NCBI RefSeq assembly: GCF_001427125.1 | Contig: NZ_LMGK01000025.1 | Location: 80,595 to 144,594 of the forward strand | Direction: 5' to 3' | DNA length: 64,000 bases | Origin: Pseudomonas sp. Root562 | GTDB taxonomy: Bacteria > Pseudomonadota > Gammaproteobacteria > Pseudomonadales > Pseudomonadaceae | Part shown: positions 1-7,190 of the stretch, piece by piece | Numbering within the stretch: the first letter of the stretch is position 1 | Layout of the letters: every line of letters begins with the position of its first letter | The notes under the pieces: generated by a model | The model's input: only the letters and a program-made list of their open reading frames with translations | Told to the model about the DNA's origin: nothing | Databases searched by the model: none | Translations under genes and position numbers: made by a program

Positions 1-1280
1 TGTCGAAGTTCGATGCCGGTCAGCTTGAACTTGAAAACATCCCGTTTGACCTTGGCTCATTGGTCGAAGACACGGCCAACCTGTTGTCGCAAAACGCCGC
101 ACCAAGTGTCGAGCTGACTTGCCTGATCGACCCACACTTCCCGGCGCTGGTGCTCGGCGATCCGACGCGGGTCAGGCAAATCGTCAGCAACCTGCTCTCC
201 AACGCCCTCAAATTTACCCGTTTCGGCAGGGTCGACGTCCGTCTGTCGAGCATCGGCGACGGCGATGGCGTACGAATCGAGGTTTGTGACACCGGCATCG
301 GTATTCCCCAGGATGCCCAGGTCAAAATCTTCCAGCCCTTCACCCAGGCCGGCGCCGGTATTACCCGGCAGTTCGGCGGCACCGGGTTGGGGCTGGCCCT
401 GACCTACAACCTCTGTGAAGCGATGCACGGGCGCCTGACCATCAGCTCAGAAGCAGGTTTCGGCAGTCAGTTCTGCGCAGAATTGCCGTTGCCTCGCCAC
501 ACGCGAGCCCTGCCGCCGCTGCCATTGCAGGGCAAGGTCGTCGCCATTACCGCCGCAAGCAGTGGCTTGGCGGAACTGCTGGGCAGCCTGCTGCCGGGTT
601 GGGGGCTGGAATATCAGCAACGCGCCATTGATGAATCCCTTCTAGGTTTGAATCCTGATGTGCTGATCACCGATTGCCCCGAATGCCTGTTCAACCTGCG
701 CCCGACTTTCAGTGCGCCAATTCTGCTGGTGACCGCTTACGGCAATTTCATGCCCGGAGAGCAAGTCAACGCCCTCGCCCCCTTGCAGCAGCAAGCGCGG
801 CCCCTGGCACGCAACGCTCTGCACCAGACCTTGCGACGAATCCTGCAACCGCAAATCAGCACCGTCAGCGATACGCCGGTGGATATCCTCAGCCCGCAGC
901 GCCGGGCACGGGTGCTGTTGGTCGAGGACAACCCGGTCAATCAATTGGTGGCCAAAGGCATGCTCGGCAAACTCGGCTGCGACGTAACCGTCGCCGCTCA
1001 CGGAGCCGAGGCGCTCGACCGGCTGGAGAATGATGAATTCGATCTGGTGCTGATGGACTGCAACATGCCAGTGATGGACGGCTATGAAGCCAGTCGGCAA
1101 ATCCGTCGTAGCGGACGATGGCCGGAACTGCCGATCGTCGCCCTGACCGCCAACGCCATGTCGGAGGAACGCGAACGATGCCGCGCGGCGGGCATGAGCG
1201 ACTACCTGGCCAAACCCTTCCGCCGCGAAGAACTGGCCTCACTGCTGGACCTGTGGGTTCCCGTTACGACAGAGCCCTGA
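1..1280 (+). CDS. sagS: Hybrid sensor histidine kinase/response regulator, SagS-like, C-terminal part
   Basis: The reading frame is already open at base 3, so the N-terminus (sensor and most of the HisKA region) lies outside the window. The visible part starts just after the phospho-histidine helix (KFDAGQLELE). It contains a GHKL ATPase with an N box (NLLSNALKFT), G1 (DTGIGIP) and G2 (GGTGLGLAL). A receiver-like segment without the N-terminal acidic pair follows (about 520-850), then a complete receiver domain: LLVEDNPVNQ, phospho-acceptor Asp in LMDCNMPVMDG, and the KPF lysine. Such kinases autophosphorylate and pass phosphate to their own receiver and onward. The symbol rests on the neighbour order (ospR, gpx, msrB downstream), as in P. 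aeruginosa where SagS controls biofilm formation; this is inference. The 3' end overlaps the convergent MarR gene by 17 bp. Confidence 0.7.
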   Translation, partial: SKFDAGQLELENIPFDLGSLVEDTANLLSQNAAPSVELTCLIDPHFPALVLGDPTRVRQIVSNLLSNALKFTRFGRVDVRLSSIGDGDGVRIEVCDTGIGIPQDAQVKIFQPFTQAGAGITRQFGGTGLGLALTYNLCEAMHGRLTISSEAGFGSQFCAELPLPRHTRALPPLPLQGKVVAITAASSGLAELLGSLLPGWGLEYQQRAIDESLLGLNPDVLITDCPECLFNLRPTFSAPILLVTAYGNFMPGEQVNALAPLQQQARPLARNALHQTLRRILQPQISTVSDTPVDILSPQRRARVLLVEDNPVNQLVAKGMLGKLGCDVTVAAHGAEALDRLENDEFDLVLMDCNMPVMDGYEASRQIRRSGRWPELPIVALTANAMSEERERCRAAGMSDYLAKPFRREELASLLDLWVPVTTEP

Positions 1281-1725
1281 TCTGCCCCAAAAGATGGTCC
1301 AGCCCCTGGCGCAAATCATTCAGGCGATTGAGGTCCACGCCGCTGTCGCATAACAACCGAGCCTTGAGCGGTCCGACTTGATCGCGCAATGCCGTACCGG
1401 CGGGCGACAGGCTCAGGTGCACCTCGCGCTCATCGCGCGCCGAGCGTTGGCGCTGAACCAGTTGCAGTTGCTCCAATCGCTTGAGCAACGGCGTCAGCGT
1501 GCCGGAATCCAGCGCCAGACGCTCGCCCAATGCCTTGACGGTCGGTTGCTCCGGGGCGGTCTCTTGCCATTCCCACAACACCAGCATGGCCAGGTACTGC
1601 GGGTACGTCAGCCCCAGTTGATCGAGCATCGGCTTGTAGGCACGAATCACCGCGCGGGAAGCGGCGTACAGCTTGAAGCACAGCTGACTGTCGAGATTCA
1701 GGGAATCGACTGACACGCTGTTCAT
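1264..1725 (-). CDS. ospR: MarR-family thiol-based redox regulator, OspR/OhrR type
   Basis: This is a 153-residue winged-helix repressor. The OhrR-type hallmarks are a reactive Cys near the N-terminus (Cys16, in QLCFKLYAAS), the LGLTYPQYLAMLVLWE helix, and the DNA-recognition segment LTPLLKRLEQL. A further Cys sits near the C-terminus (LLCDSG), as expected for a two-Cys sensor. Family members release DNA when the cysteine is oxidised by peroxide. The ATG at 1725 is preferred because it overlaps the gpx stop as ATGA, giving translational coupling; the frame stays open further upstream only because it runs inside gpx. Pairing with a glutathione peroxidase matches OspR of P. aeruginosa. A second, separate paralogue is at 16953-17414. 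Confidence 0.85.
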   Translation of the reverse strand: MNSVSVDSLNLDSQLCFKLYAASRAVIRAYKPMLDQLGLTYPQYLAMLVLWEWQETAPEQPTVKALGERLALDSGTLTPLLKRLEQLQLVQRQRSARDEREVHLSLSPAGTALRDQVGPLKARLLCDSGVDLNRLNDLRQGLDHLLGQIRALS

Positions 1726-2207
1726 TTGAGCAGGGCTTCGATCTCGCGGCTCAGATCCTGCGGCTTGGTGGCAGGGGCAAAACGCTTGACCAACTGGCCG
1801 TCCTTGCCGATCAGGAACTTGGTGAAATTCCATTTGATGCCTTGGGAGCCGAGCACGCCGGGCGCACGCTGCTTCAACTGTACGAACAGCGGATGGGCAC
1901 CCGCGCCGTTGACTTCAATCTTTTTGAACAGCGGGAAACTGACACCGTAGTTCAGCTCGCAAAACTCACTGATCGCGCCTTCGTTACCGGGCTCTTGCTT
2001 GCCGAATTGATTGCAGGGAAAGCCGAGCACCACCAGGCCTTGATCCTTGTAGGTCTGCCACAGTTCCTCGAGGCCTTTGTACTGCGGCGTGAAACCGCAC
2101 TTGCTGGCCGTGTTGACCACCAGCACGGCCTTGCCAGCGAAATCCGCCAGAGTCTTTTGCTCGCCCTTGATCGTGGTGCAAGGAATGTTCAGCAGATTGT
2201 CGCTCAT
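1722..2207 (-). CDS. gpx: Glutathione peroxidase family protein (thiol peroxidase)
   Basis: The protein has 161 residues, normal for bacterial GPx/BtuE-like enzymes. The catalytic Cys lies in NTASKCGFTPQY (a Cys enzyme, not selenocysteine). The Gln of FPCNQFGKQEPG and the Trp-Asn of KWNFTKF complete the active-site set. It reduces H2O2 and organic hydroperoxides in the cytoplasm, probably with thioredoxin as reductant, as is usual for non-seleno members. It is co-directional with, and overlaps by 4 nt, the MarR regulator downstream, and lies 160 bp below msrB, so the three form an oxidative-damage cluster. A perfect palindromic REP separates it from msrB, so it may have its own promoter. Confidence 0.93.
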   Translation of the reverse strand: MSDNLLNIPCTTIKGEQKTLADFAGKAVLVVNTASKCGFTPQYKGLEELWQTYKDQGLVVLGFPCNQFGKQEPGNEGAISEFCELNYGVSFPLFKKIEVNGAGAHPLFVQLKQRAPGVLGSQGIKWNFTKFLIGKDGQLVKRFAPATKPQDLSREIEALLK

Positions 2208-2292
2208 GATTTGCGCTCTGGAAGAGATGAGGGATACAAAATAGAGTGCAATTGAATTGTGTGCAATTTAAATTACCGGACGCCACGCTACT

Positions 2293-2358
2293 GTAGGAGC
2301 AAGGCTTGCCCGCGATGGCGTTCTTGAGATCGCCATCGCGGGCAAGCCTTGCTCCTAC
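2293..2358. repeat. Perfect palindromic REP element (28-bp arms)
   Basis: Two perfectly complementary 28-bp arms (2293-2320 and 2331-2358) flank a 10-nt loop. The arm begins GTAGGAGCAAGGCTTGCC. It belongs to the GGAGC-GGCTTGCC REP family seen at many places in this window. It lies between msrB and gpx and could stabilise or terminate the msrB transcript. Confidence 0.9.
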
Positions 2359-2367
2359 GGATAAGTG

Positions 2368-2763
2368 TTATCCCCGTGGTACCAGGTCCAGGCACACCGA
2401 GTTGATGCAGTACCGCAGCCCGGTCGGCGGTGGTCCGTCAGGAAACACGTGGCCCAGGTGCGCATCGCATTTGGCGCAGACCACTTCAGTGCGGATCATG
2501 CCGTGGCTGACATCGCGGATTTCCGTCATGGCACTGTCGCCGATCGGCGCATAAAAACTTGGCCAGCCGCAGCCGGAATCGAATTTGGTTGTGGAATCGA
2601 ACAACGGCTCGTTACAGCAGATGCAGTGGTAGATACCGTCGACCTTGCTGTCGTTGTATTTGCCGGAAAACGGCCGCTCCGTGCCCTTGAGCCGGCATAC
2701 GTTGTACTGCTCCGGATCGAGCATGGCTTTCCATTCTTCCAGGGTTTTTTCCAACTTTTCCAT
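2368..2763 (-). CDS. msrB: Peptide methionine-(R)-S-oxide reductase MsrB
   Basis: The protein has 131 residues. It shows the SelR/MsrB fold signatures: two zinc CxxC pairs (CICC region and CAKC), GCGWPSF, HLGHVFPDGP, and the catalytic Cys in RYCINS. It repairs the R-epimer of methionine sulfoxide in proteins. The ATG at 2763 is chosen over the adjacent ATG at 2766 because it sits 7 nt after GAGG; the longer open frame upstream has no better site. It is part of the msrB-gpx-ospR oxidative-damage cluster on the minus strand and is divergent from the aminotransferase gene. Confidence 0.95.
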   Translation of the reverse strand: MEKLEKTLEEWKAMLDPEQYNVCRLKGTERPFSGKYNDSKVDGIYHCICCNEPLFDSTTKFDSGCGWPSFYAPIGDSAMTEIRDVSHGMIRTEVVCAKCDAHLGHVFPDGPPPTGLRYCINSVCLDLVPRG

Positions 2764-2988
2764 CATCACACCTCGGCGGCTGAAAAAGCCCGATCTGTAC
2801 CTTTTCCACGGATCGGGCGGCACGTATGATTGCGCCTCGTCAAACGCCAGTCTGGCAGCCAGACCACGCGCATTCAAACAGATTTATGGGTGCAGCCTCC
2901 AAGGCGTCAGGCCTGTGTGATTACGCAGGATTCCCAGTACGGTTGTTCATACGCCGCCTGGATCGTTCATTTTCGGGAACACATCGCC

Positions 2989-4200
2989 ATGCAGGTCAGC
3001 AAATCGAACAAGCTCGCCAACGTCTGCTACGACATTCGCGGCCCAGTGCTCAAGCACGCCAAACGCCTGGAAGAGGAAGGCCATCGCATCCTCAAGCTGA
3101 ACATCGGCAACCCGGCGCCCTTTGGTTTCGAAGCGCCGGATGAAATTCTCCAGGACGTCATCCGCAACTTGCCGACCGCCCAGGGCTACAGCGACTCCAA
3201 AGGCCTGTTCAGCGCGCGCAAAGCCGTGATGCAGTACTACCAGCAAAAGCAGGTGGAAGGCGTCGGCATCGAAGACATTTACCTGGGTAACGGCGTTTCC
3301 GAGCTCATCGTGATGTCGATGCAGGCCCTGCTCAACAACGGCGATGAAGTGCTGGTGCCGGCTCCCGACTATCCGCTGTGGACTGCCGCCGTGAGCCTGT
3401 CGGGCGGCAACCCGGTGCATTATCTGTGTGACGAGCAGGCCAACTGGTGGCCGGACCTGGCCGACATCAAGGCCAAGATCACCCCGAACACCAAAGCCCT
3501 GGTGATCATCAACCCGAACAACCCGACCGGTGCGGTGTACTCCAGGGAAGTCCTGCTGGGCATGCTGGAACTGGCCCGCCAGCACAACCTGGTGGTGTTC
3601 TCCGACGAGATCTACGACAAGATCCTCTACGACGATGCCGTGCACATCTGCACTGCTTCCCTGGCGCCGGACTTGCTGTGCCTGACCTTCAACGGCCTGT
3701 CCAAGTCCTACCGCGTAGCCGGTTTCCGCTCTGGCTGGATCGCCATTTCCGGGCCGAAACACCATGCCCAGAGCTACATCGAAGGCATCGACATGCTGGC
3801 CAACATGCGCTTGTGTGCCAACGTGCCGAGCCAGCACGCGATCCAGACCGCGTTGGGTGGCTATCAGAGCATCAACGACCTGGTGCTGCCACCGGGTCGT
3901 CTGTTGGAGCAGCGCAACCGCACATGGGAACTGCTCAACGACATCCCGGGCGTGAGTTGCGTCAAGCCGATGGGCGCTCTGTATGCCTTCCCGCGGATCG
4001 ACCCAAAAGTCTGCCCGATCCACAACGACGAAAAATTCGTCCTCGACCTGCTGCTCTCCGAGAAGCTGTTGGTGGTTCAGGGCACTGCGTTCAACTGGCC
4101 GTGGCCGGACCACTTCCGCGTCGTGACCCTGCCTCGCGTCGATGACCTGGACATGGCCATCGGCCGCATCGGCAATTTCCTCAAGTCCTATCGGCAGTAA
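2989..4200 (+). CDS. alaA: Pyridoxal-phosphate aminotransferase, AlaA type (alanine/glutamate-pyruvate)
   Basis: The protein has 403 residues from ATG 2989 (AlaA of E. coli is about 405). It is a class I/II aminotransferase: LNIGNPAPFGF at the N-terminus, INPNNPTGAVYS, SDEIYDKI, and the PLP-binding Lys in NGLSKSYRVAGFRSGW. AlaA-type enzymes make alanine from pyruvate with glutamate as donor. The frame is open upstream to 2830, but the alignment-like start MQVSKSNKLANVCYDIRGP is the usual one for the family. It is divergent from msrB. The exact amino-donor preference cannot be read from the sequence. Confidence 0.85.
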   Translation: MQVSKSNKLANVCYDIRGPVLKHAKRLEEEGHRILKLNIGNPAPFGFEAPDEILQDVIRNLPTAQGYSDSKGLFSARKAVMQYYQQKQVEGVGIEDIYLGNGVSELIVMSMQALLNNGDEVLVPAPDYPLWTAAVSLSGGNPVHYLCDEQANWWPDLADIKAKITPNTKALVIINPNNPTGAVYSREVLLGMLELARQHNLVVFSDEIYDKILYDDAVHICTASLAPDLLCLTFNGLSKSYRVAGFRSGWIAISGPKHHAQSYIEGIDMLANMRLCANVPSQHAIQTALGGYQSINDLVLPPGRLLEQRNRTWELLNDIPGVSCVKPMGALYAFPRIDPKVCPIHNDEKFVLDLLLSEKLLVVQGTAFNWPWPDHFRVVTLPRVDDLDMAIGRIGNFLKSYRQ

Positions 4201-4519
4201 ATGACCGGTTTACCGTGCGACGGCGCTTGCAGAGTCGCACGGTGATTCATTCAGCAACATATGTTTGCACCCAGTCGAGCACTGACACTTCTAGCCTTGA
4301 TCAATACTGCGCTGCCTGCTCCGGTCCAACGCCGACGGGGCAAATGAGACCTGCCGGCCTACAAACACTTCCTGCATCAATGTCGGAAATGCCCTGCAAG
4401 CAGCTAAGCTTTTACCGTAGGACACAGTTTGAAATAGTCACCCGGTTGAATACCCCGGTGCAGCACCTTATATACCCCGCAGTACGCTACATTTTTAGCA
4501 TAAGGAGATTTCTACAACC
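4201..4519. other. Intergenic region alaA-htpX
   Basis: This 319-bp gap has no credible gene. A short GCGACGGCGCTTGCAGAGTCGC hairpin-like stretch follows alaA (about 4217-4240). The downstream 80 bp carry the candidate htpX heat-shock promoter described separately. Nothing else is recognised. Confidence 0.6.
4445..4474 (+). promoter_or_regulatory. Candidate sigma-32 (heat-shock) promoter of htpX
   Basis: GTTGAA at 4445-4450 is followed after 15 bp by CCTTATATA at 4466-4474. This resembles the RpoH pattern CTTGAA-N(13-15)-CCCCATNTA. The predicted start is about 40 bp upstream of the htpX ATG. HtpX is a known heat-shock gene in enterobacteria; whether this box is used here is inference. Confidence 0.4.
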
Positions 4520-5410
4520 ATGATGCGCATCCTGCTGTTTTTGGCCACTAACCTGGCGGTCGTGCTGATTGCCAGCATCACCCTGAGCCTTTTCGGCTTC
4601 AACGGGTTCATGGCGGCCAACGGGGTTGATCTCAACCTCAATCAGCTGCTGATTTTCTGTGCGGTCTTTGGTTTCGCCGGTTCCCTGTTCTCGCTGTTCA
4701 TCTCCAAGTGGATGGCGAAGATGAGCACCAGCACCCAGATCATCACCCAGCCACGCACGCGTCACGAGCAATGGCTGCTGCAAACAGTCGAGCAACTGTC
4801 CCGCGAAGCCGGGATCAAGATGCCCGAAGTCGGGATTTTCCCGGCCTACGAGGCGAACGCCTTCGCTACCGGCTGGAACAAGAACGATGCACTGGTGGCG
4901 GTCAGCCAGGGCTTGCTCGAACGTTTTTCGCCGGATGAAGTGAAAGCCGTTCTCGCCCACGAAATCGGCCACGTGGCTAACGGCGACATGGTCACACTTG
5001 CGTTGATCCAGGGCGTCGTGAACACCTTCGTGATGTTCTTCGCGCGGATCATCGGCAACTTTGTCGACAAGGTGATCTTCAAGAATGAAGAAGGCCAGGG
5101 TATTGCCTACTACGTGGCAACCATCTTCGCCGAACTGGTTCTGGGCATCCTGGCCAGTGCCATCGTCATGTGGTTCTCGCGCAAACGCGAATTCCGCGCT
5201 GACGAAGCCGGCGCCAACCTGGCCGGCACCGCCGCGATGATCGGCGCCCTGCAACGCCTGCGCGCCGAACAAGGCCTGCCGGTGCACATGCCCGACACCC
5301 TGAACGCCTTCGGCATCAACGGTGGCATCAAACAGGGCTTCGCCCGCATGTTCATGAGCCACCCGCCTCTGGAAGAGCGTATCGACGCTCTGGCTCGTCG
5401 TCGGGGCTAA
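4520..5410 (+). CDS. htpX: Membrane-bound zinc metalloprotease HtpX
   Basis: The protein has 296 residues and belongs to family M48. Two N-terminal membrane helices (about 4-30 and 41-62) are followed by a catalytic domain with the zinc motif HEIGH (147-151), two further hydrophobic helices, and the third-ligand region FRADEAGA. HtpX degrades damaged inner-membrane proteins together with FtsH. AAGGAG lies 12 nt ahead of the first of two tandem ATGs; the MMRILL start is the usual one in pseudomonads. A strong intrinsic terminator follows directly, so the gene is probably monocistronic. Confidence 0.95.
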   Translation: MMRILLFLATNLAVVLIASITLSLFGFNGFMAANGVDLNLNQLLIFCAVFGFAGSLFSLFISKWMAKMSTSTQIITQPRTRHEQWLLQTVEQLSREAGIKMPEVGIFPAYEANAFATGWNKNDALVAVSQGLLERFSPDEVKAVLAHEIGHVANGDMVTLALIQGVVNTFVMFFARIIGNFVDKVIFKNEEGQGIAYYVATIFAELVLGILASAIVMWFSRKREFRADEAGANLAGTAAMIGALQRLRAEQGLPVHMPDTLNAFGINGGIKQGFARMFMSHPPLEERIDALARRRG

Positions 5411-5431
5411 GTGGCAACGCAATAAACAGGA

Positions 5432-5459
5432 AGGCCCGCAGAGATGCGGGCCTTTTTTT
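5432..5459 (+). terminator. Intrinsic terminator after htpX
   Basis: The stem GGCCCGCA / TGCGGGCC with a short loop is followed by a run of seven T. It starts 21 bp after the htpX stop codon. Confidence 0.9.
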
Positions 5460-5486
5460 GTCTGCTGATTGATGCGGTTTTCTTCA

Positions 5487-5563
5487 GGGCCTCTTCGCGG
5501 GCAAGCCTCGCCCCTACTGAAGATCCACCCCTTGCAGGAGCGAGCCTCGCCCGCGAAAGGGCC
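5487..5563. repeat. REP pair (CGCGGGCAAGCCTCGCC type)
   Basis: Inverted copies of the GCGGGCAAGCCTCGCC motif lie between htpX and tpm, with arms at about 5493-5515 and 5533-5556. They belong to the same GGAGC-GGCTTGCC family found throughout the window. Confidence 0.75.
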
Positions 5564-5582
5564 AGTACAGACAACACACCTT

Positions 5583-6239
5583 TTATTGAATGGAAACCCG
5601 GTACACCCGCTCTTCAAGCCGAGTAACACCCGCCTCCAGAAATTTCCCGCTCTCACTCAGCACATCCTGATCTTCCAGGATCTTCAGCGCCCACGAATCG
5701 CCAAACAGCCGCTGCACTTCATCATCGACAACGGCAAACGGCGGGCCAGGCATCTGCGTCTGGTCATAGTCCAGAGTGATCAGTAGACCCCGGGACTCTT
5801 TGGGCAATATCCGCTTCAAATGATCCGCATATTCCTCACGCATTGCCTGGGGTAACGCGATCAATGCGGCACGGTCATAGAGCGCAGAACAATCGGCCAC
5901 GTCGCCGGCAGTCAGCGCAAAGAAATCACCGCACCACAACTCTATCGAACCTGCCCGATAAACCTTGAAAGGCCCTTGCTCGCTGACGGCAGGATCAAAG
6001 CCGTGTTCGCTGAAGAAATCCTCCACGGCCTTCTCCGACAATTCGATCCCCAGAACCTCATGCCCCTGATGGGCAAGCCAAAGCAGGTCCAGACTTTTTC
6101 CGCACAAGGGAACCAGCACACGAGCCCCCTCCTCCAGCCCTAACGACGGCCAGAACCGTTGCAGATACGGGTTCACCCGCGGCAGATGAAAGCCGATCTG
6201 ATTTGCCGCCCACTTCTTGTGCCAAAACTCCGGCTGCAT
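5583..6239 (-). CDS. tpm: Thiopurine S-methyltransferase
   Basis: The protein has 218 residues from the ATG at 6239, exactly the length of characterised bacterial TPMTs. It begins MQPEFWHKKW; the SAM-binding loop VLVPLCGKSLDLLWL is clear, followed by GIELSEKAVEDFF. It methylates thiol/selenol groups of aromatic and metalloid substrates; in Pseudomonas it is linked to selenite and tellurite methylation. The frame extends 8 codons upstream, but GGGG spaced 6-7 nt before MQPEF and the family start favour 6239. It is convergent with htpX and divergent from the dioxygenase gene. Confidence 0.93.
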   Translation of the reverse strand: MQPEFWHKKWAANQIGFHLPRVNPYLQRFWPSLGLEEGARVLVPLCGKSLDLLWLAHQGHEVLGIELSEKAVEDFFSEHGFDPAVSEQGPFKVYRAGSIELWCGDFFALTAGDVADCSALYDRAALIALPQAMREEYADHLKRILPKESRGLLITLDYDQTQMPGPPFAVVDDEVQRLFGDSWALKILEDQDVLSESGKFLEAGVTRLEERVYRVSIQ

Positions 6240-6341
6240 AGATAACCCCGAAAATTCGATCAAAACACCCTAAAACTTATATTAGATTTAGATCAATGAT
6301 CTGATTGAAGATGGCGCCATCTTACTCTCTGGAGCTTAAAC

Positions 6342-7109
6342 ATGTTCCCCAGCCTGTACATCTCCCATGGCTCCCCGATGCTAGCCCTGGAACCCGGCGC
6401 CAGTGGGCCGGCCCTCGCTCGCCTGGCAGCTGAAATGCCGAAGCCAAAAGCCATCGTGATTGTTTCTGCACACTGGGAAAGCAACGAGCTGCTGGTCGGC
6501 GGCAATCCGCAACCTGACACCTGGCACGATTTCGGTGGTTTCCCCAAAGCCCTGTTCGAAGTGCAATACCCGGCGCCTGGGGACCCCCAACTGGCCGCCG
6601 AAGTTGTCGAGCAGTTGAAGGCCAGCGACCTTCCGGCACGCATCGATCCCCAGCGCCCCTTCGACCATGGCGTATGGGTACCTTTGTCGTTGATGTATCC
6701 ACAGGCGGACATCCCGATCGTTCAGGTGTCGCTGCCCACCCGTGGCGGCCCTGCCCTGCAAACCCGCGTCGGCCATGCCCTGTCCAGCCTGCGCGAGCAC
6801 GGCGTATTGCTGATCGGCTCCGGCAGCATTACCCACAACCTGCGGGAACTGGATTGGCATGCCGGCTCGGAAAGCGTTGAACCCTGGGCACAAGCGTTCC
6901 GCGACTGGATGATCGAGAAACTTGCCGCCAACGATGAGGCCGCGCTGCATGACTATCGCGCGCAGGCACCGCATGCCGTACGCAACCATCCGAGCGATGA
7001 GCACTTGCTGCCGCTGTACTTTGCCCGCAGTGCCGGAGGTGATTTCAGTGTTGCGCACAAGGGATTCACCATGGGGGCGCTGGGCATGGACATCTATCGC
7101 TTCGGCTGA
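6342..7109 (+). CDS. DODA-type extradiol dioxygenase (YgiD/LigB-like)
   Basis: The protein has 255 residues and the LigB-superfamily fold. The putative metal-binding histidines are in LYISHGSPM, VSAHWES and PFDHGVWVPL, with a conserved HPSDEHLLPLY near the C-terminus. E. coli YgiD is a zinc enzyme that opens DOPA to betalamic-acid-type products; relatives in plants make betalamic acid. The physiological substrate in Pseudomonas is not evident from the sequence. It stands alone, closed downstream by a bidirectional terminator shared with deaD. Confidence 0.85.
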   Translation: MFPSLYISHGSPMLALEPGASGPALARLAAEMPKPKAIVIVSAHWESNELLVGGNPQPDTWHDFGGFPKALFEVQYPAPGDPQLAAEVVEQLKASDLPARIDPQRPFDHGVWVPLSLMYPQADIPIVQVSLPTRGGPALQTRVGHALSSLREHGVLLIGSGSITHNLRELDWHAGSESVEPWAQAFRDWMIEKLAANDEAALHDYRAQAPHAVRNHPSDEHLLPLYFARSAGGDFSVAHKGFTMGALGMDIYRFG

Positions 7110-7136
7110 CCTGCGATCTTTTTCAAAGGCAAAAAA

Positions 7137-7161
7137 ATCCCCGAACCAGTCGGGGATTTTT
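7137..7161. terminator. Bidirectional terminator between the dioxygenase gene and deaD
   Basis: ATCCCCGA and TCGGGGAT form a stem with loop ACCAG, flanked by A-run and T-run, so it can serve both convergent genes. Confidence 0.88.
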
Positions 7162-7190
7162 CATGTTCGATCAATCAGCCCAAAGGCGGA

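Noticed and set aside
2947..4113. 388-codon minus-strand open frame
   Set aside because: It is antisense to the aminotransferase gene, with no family resemblance; long antisense frames are common in high-GC DNA.
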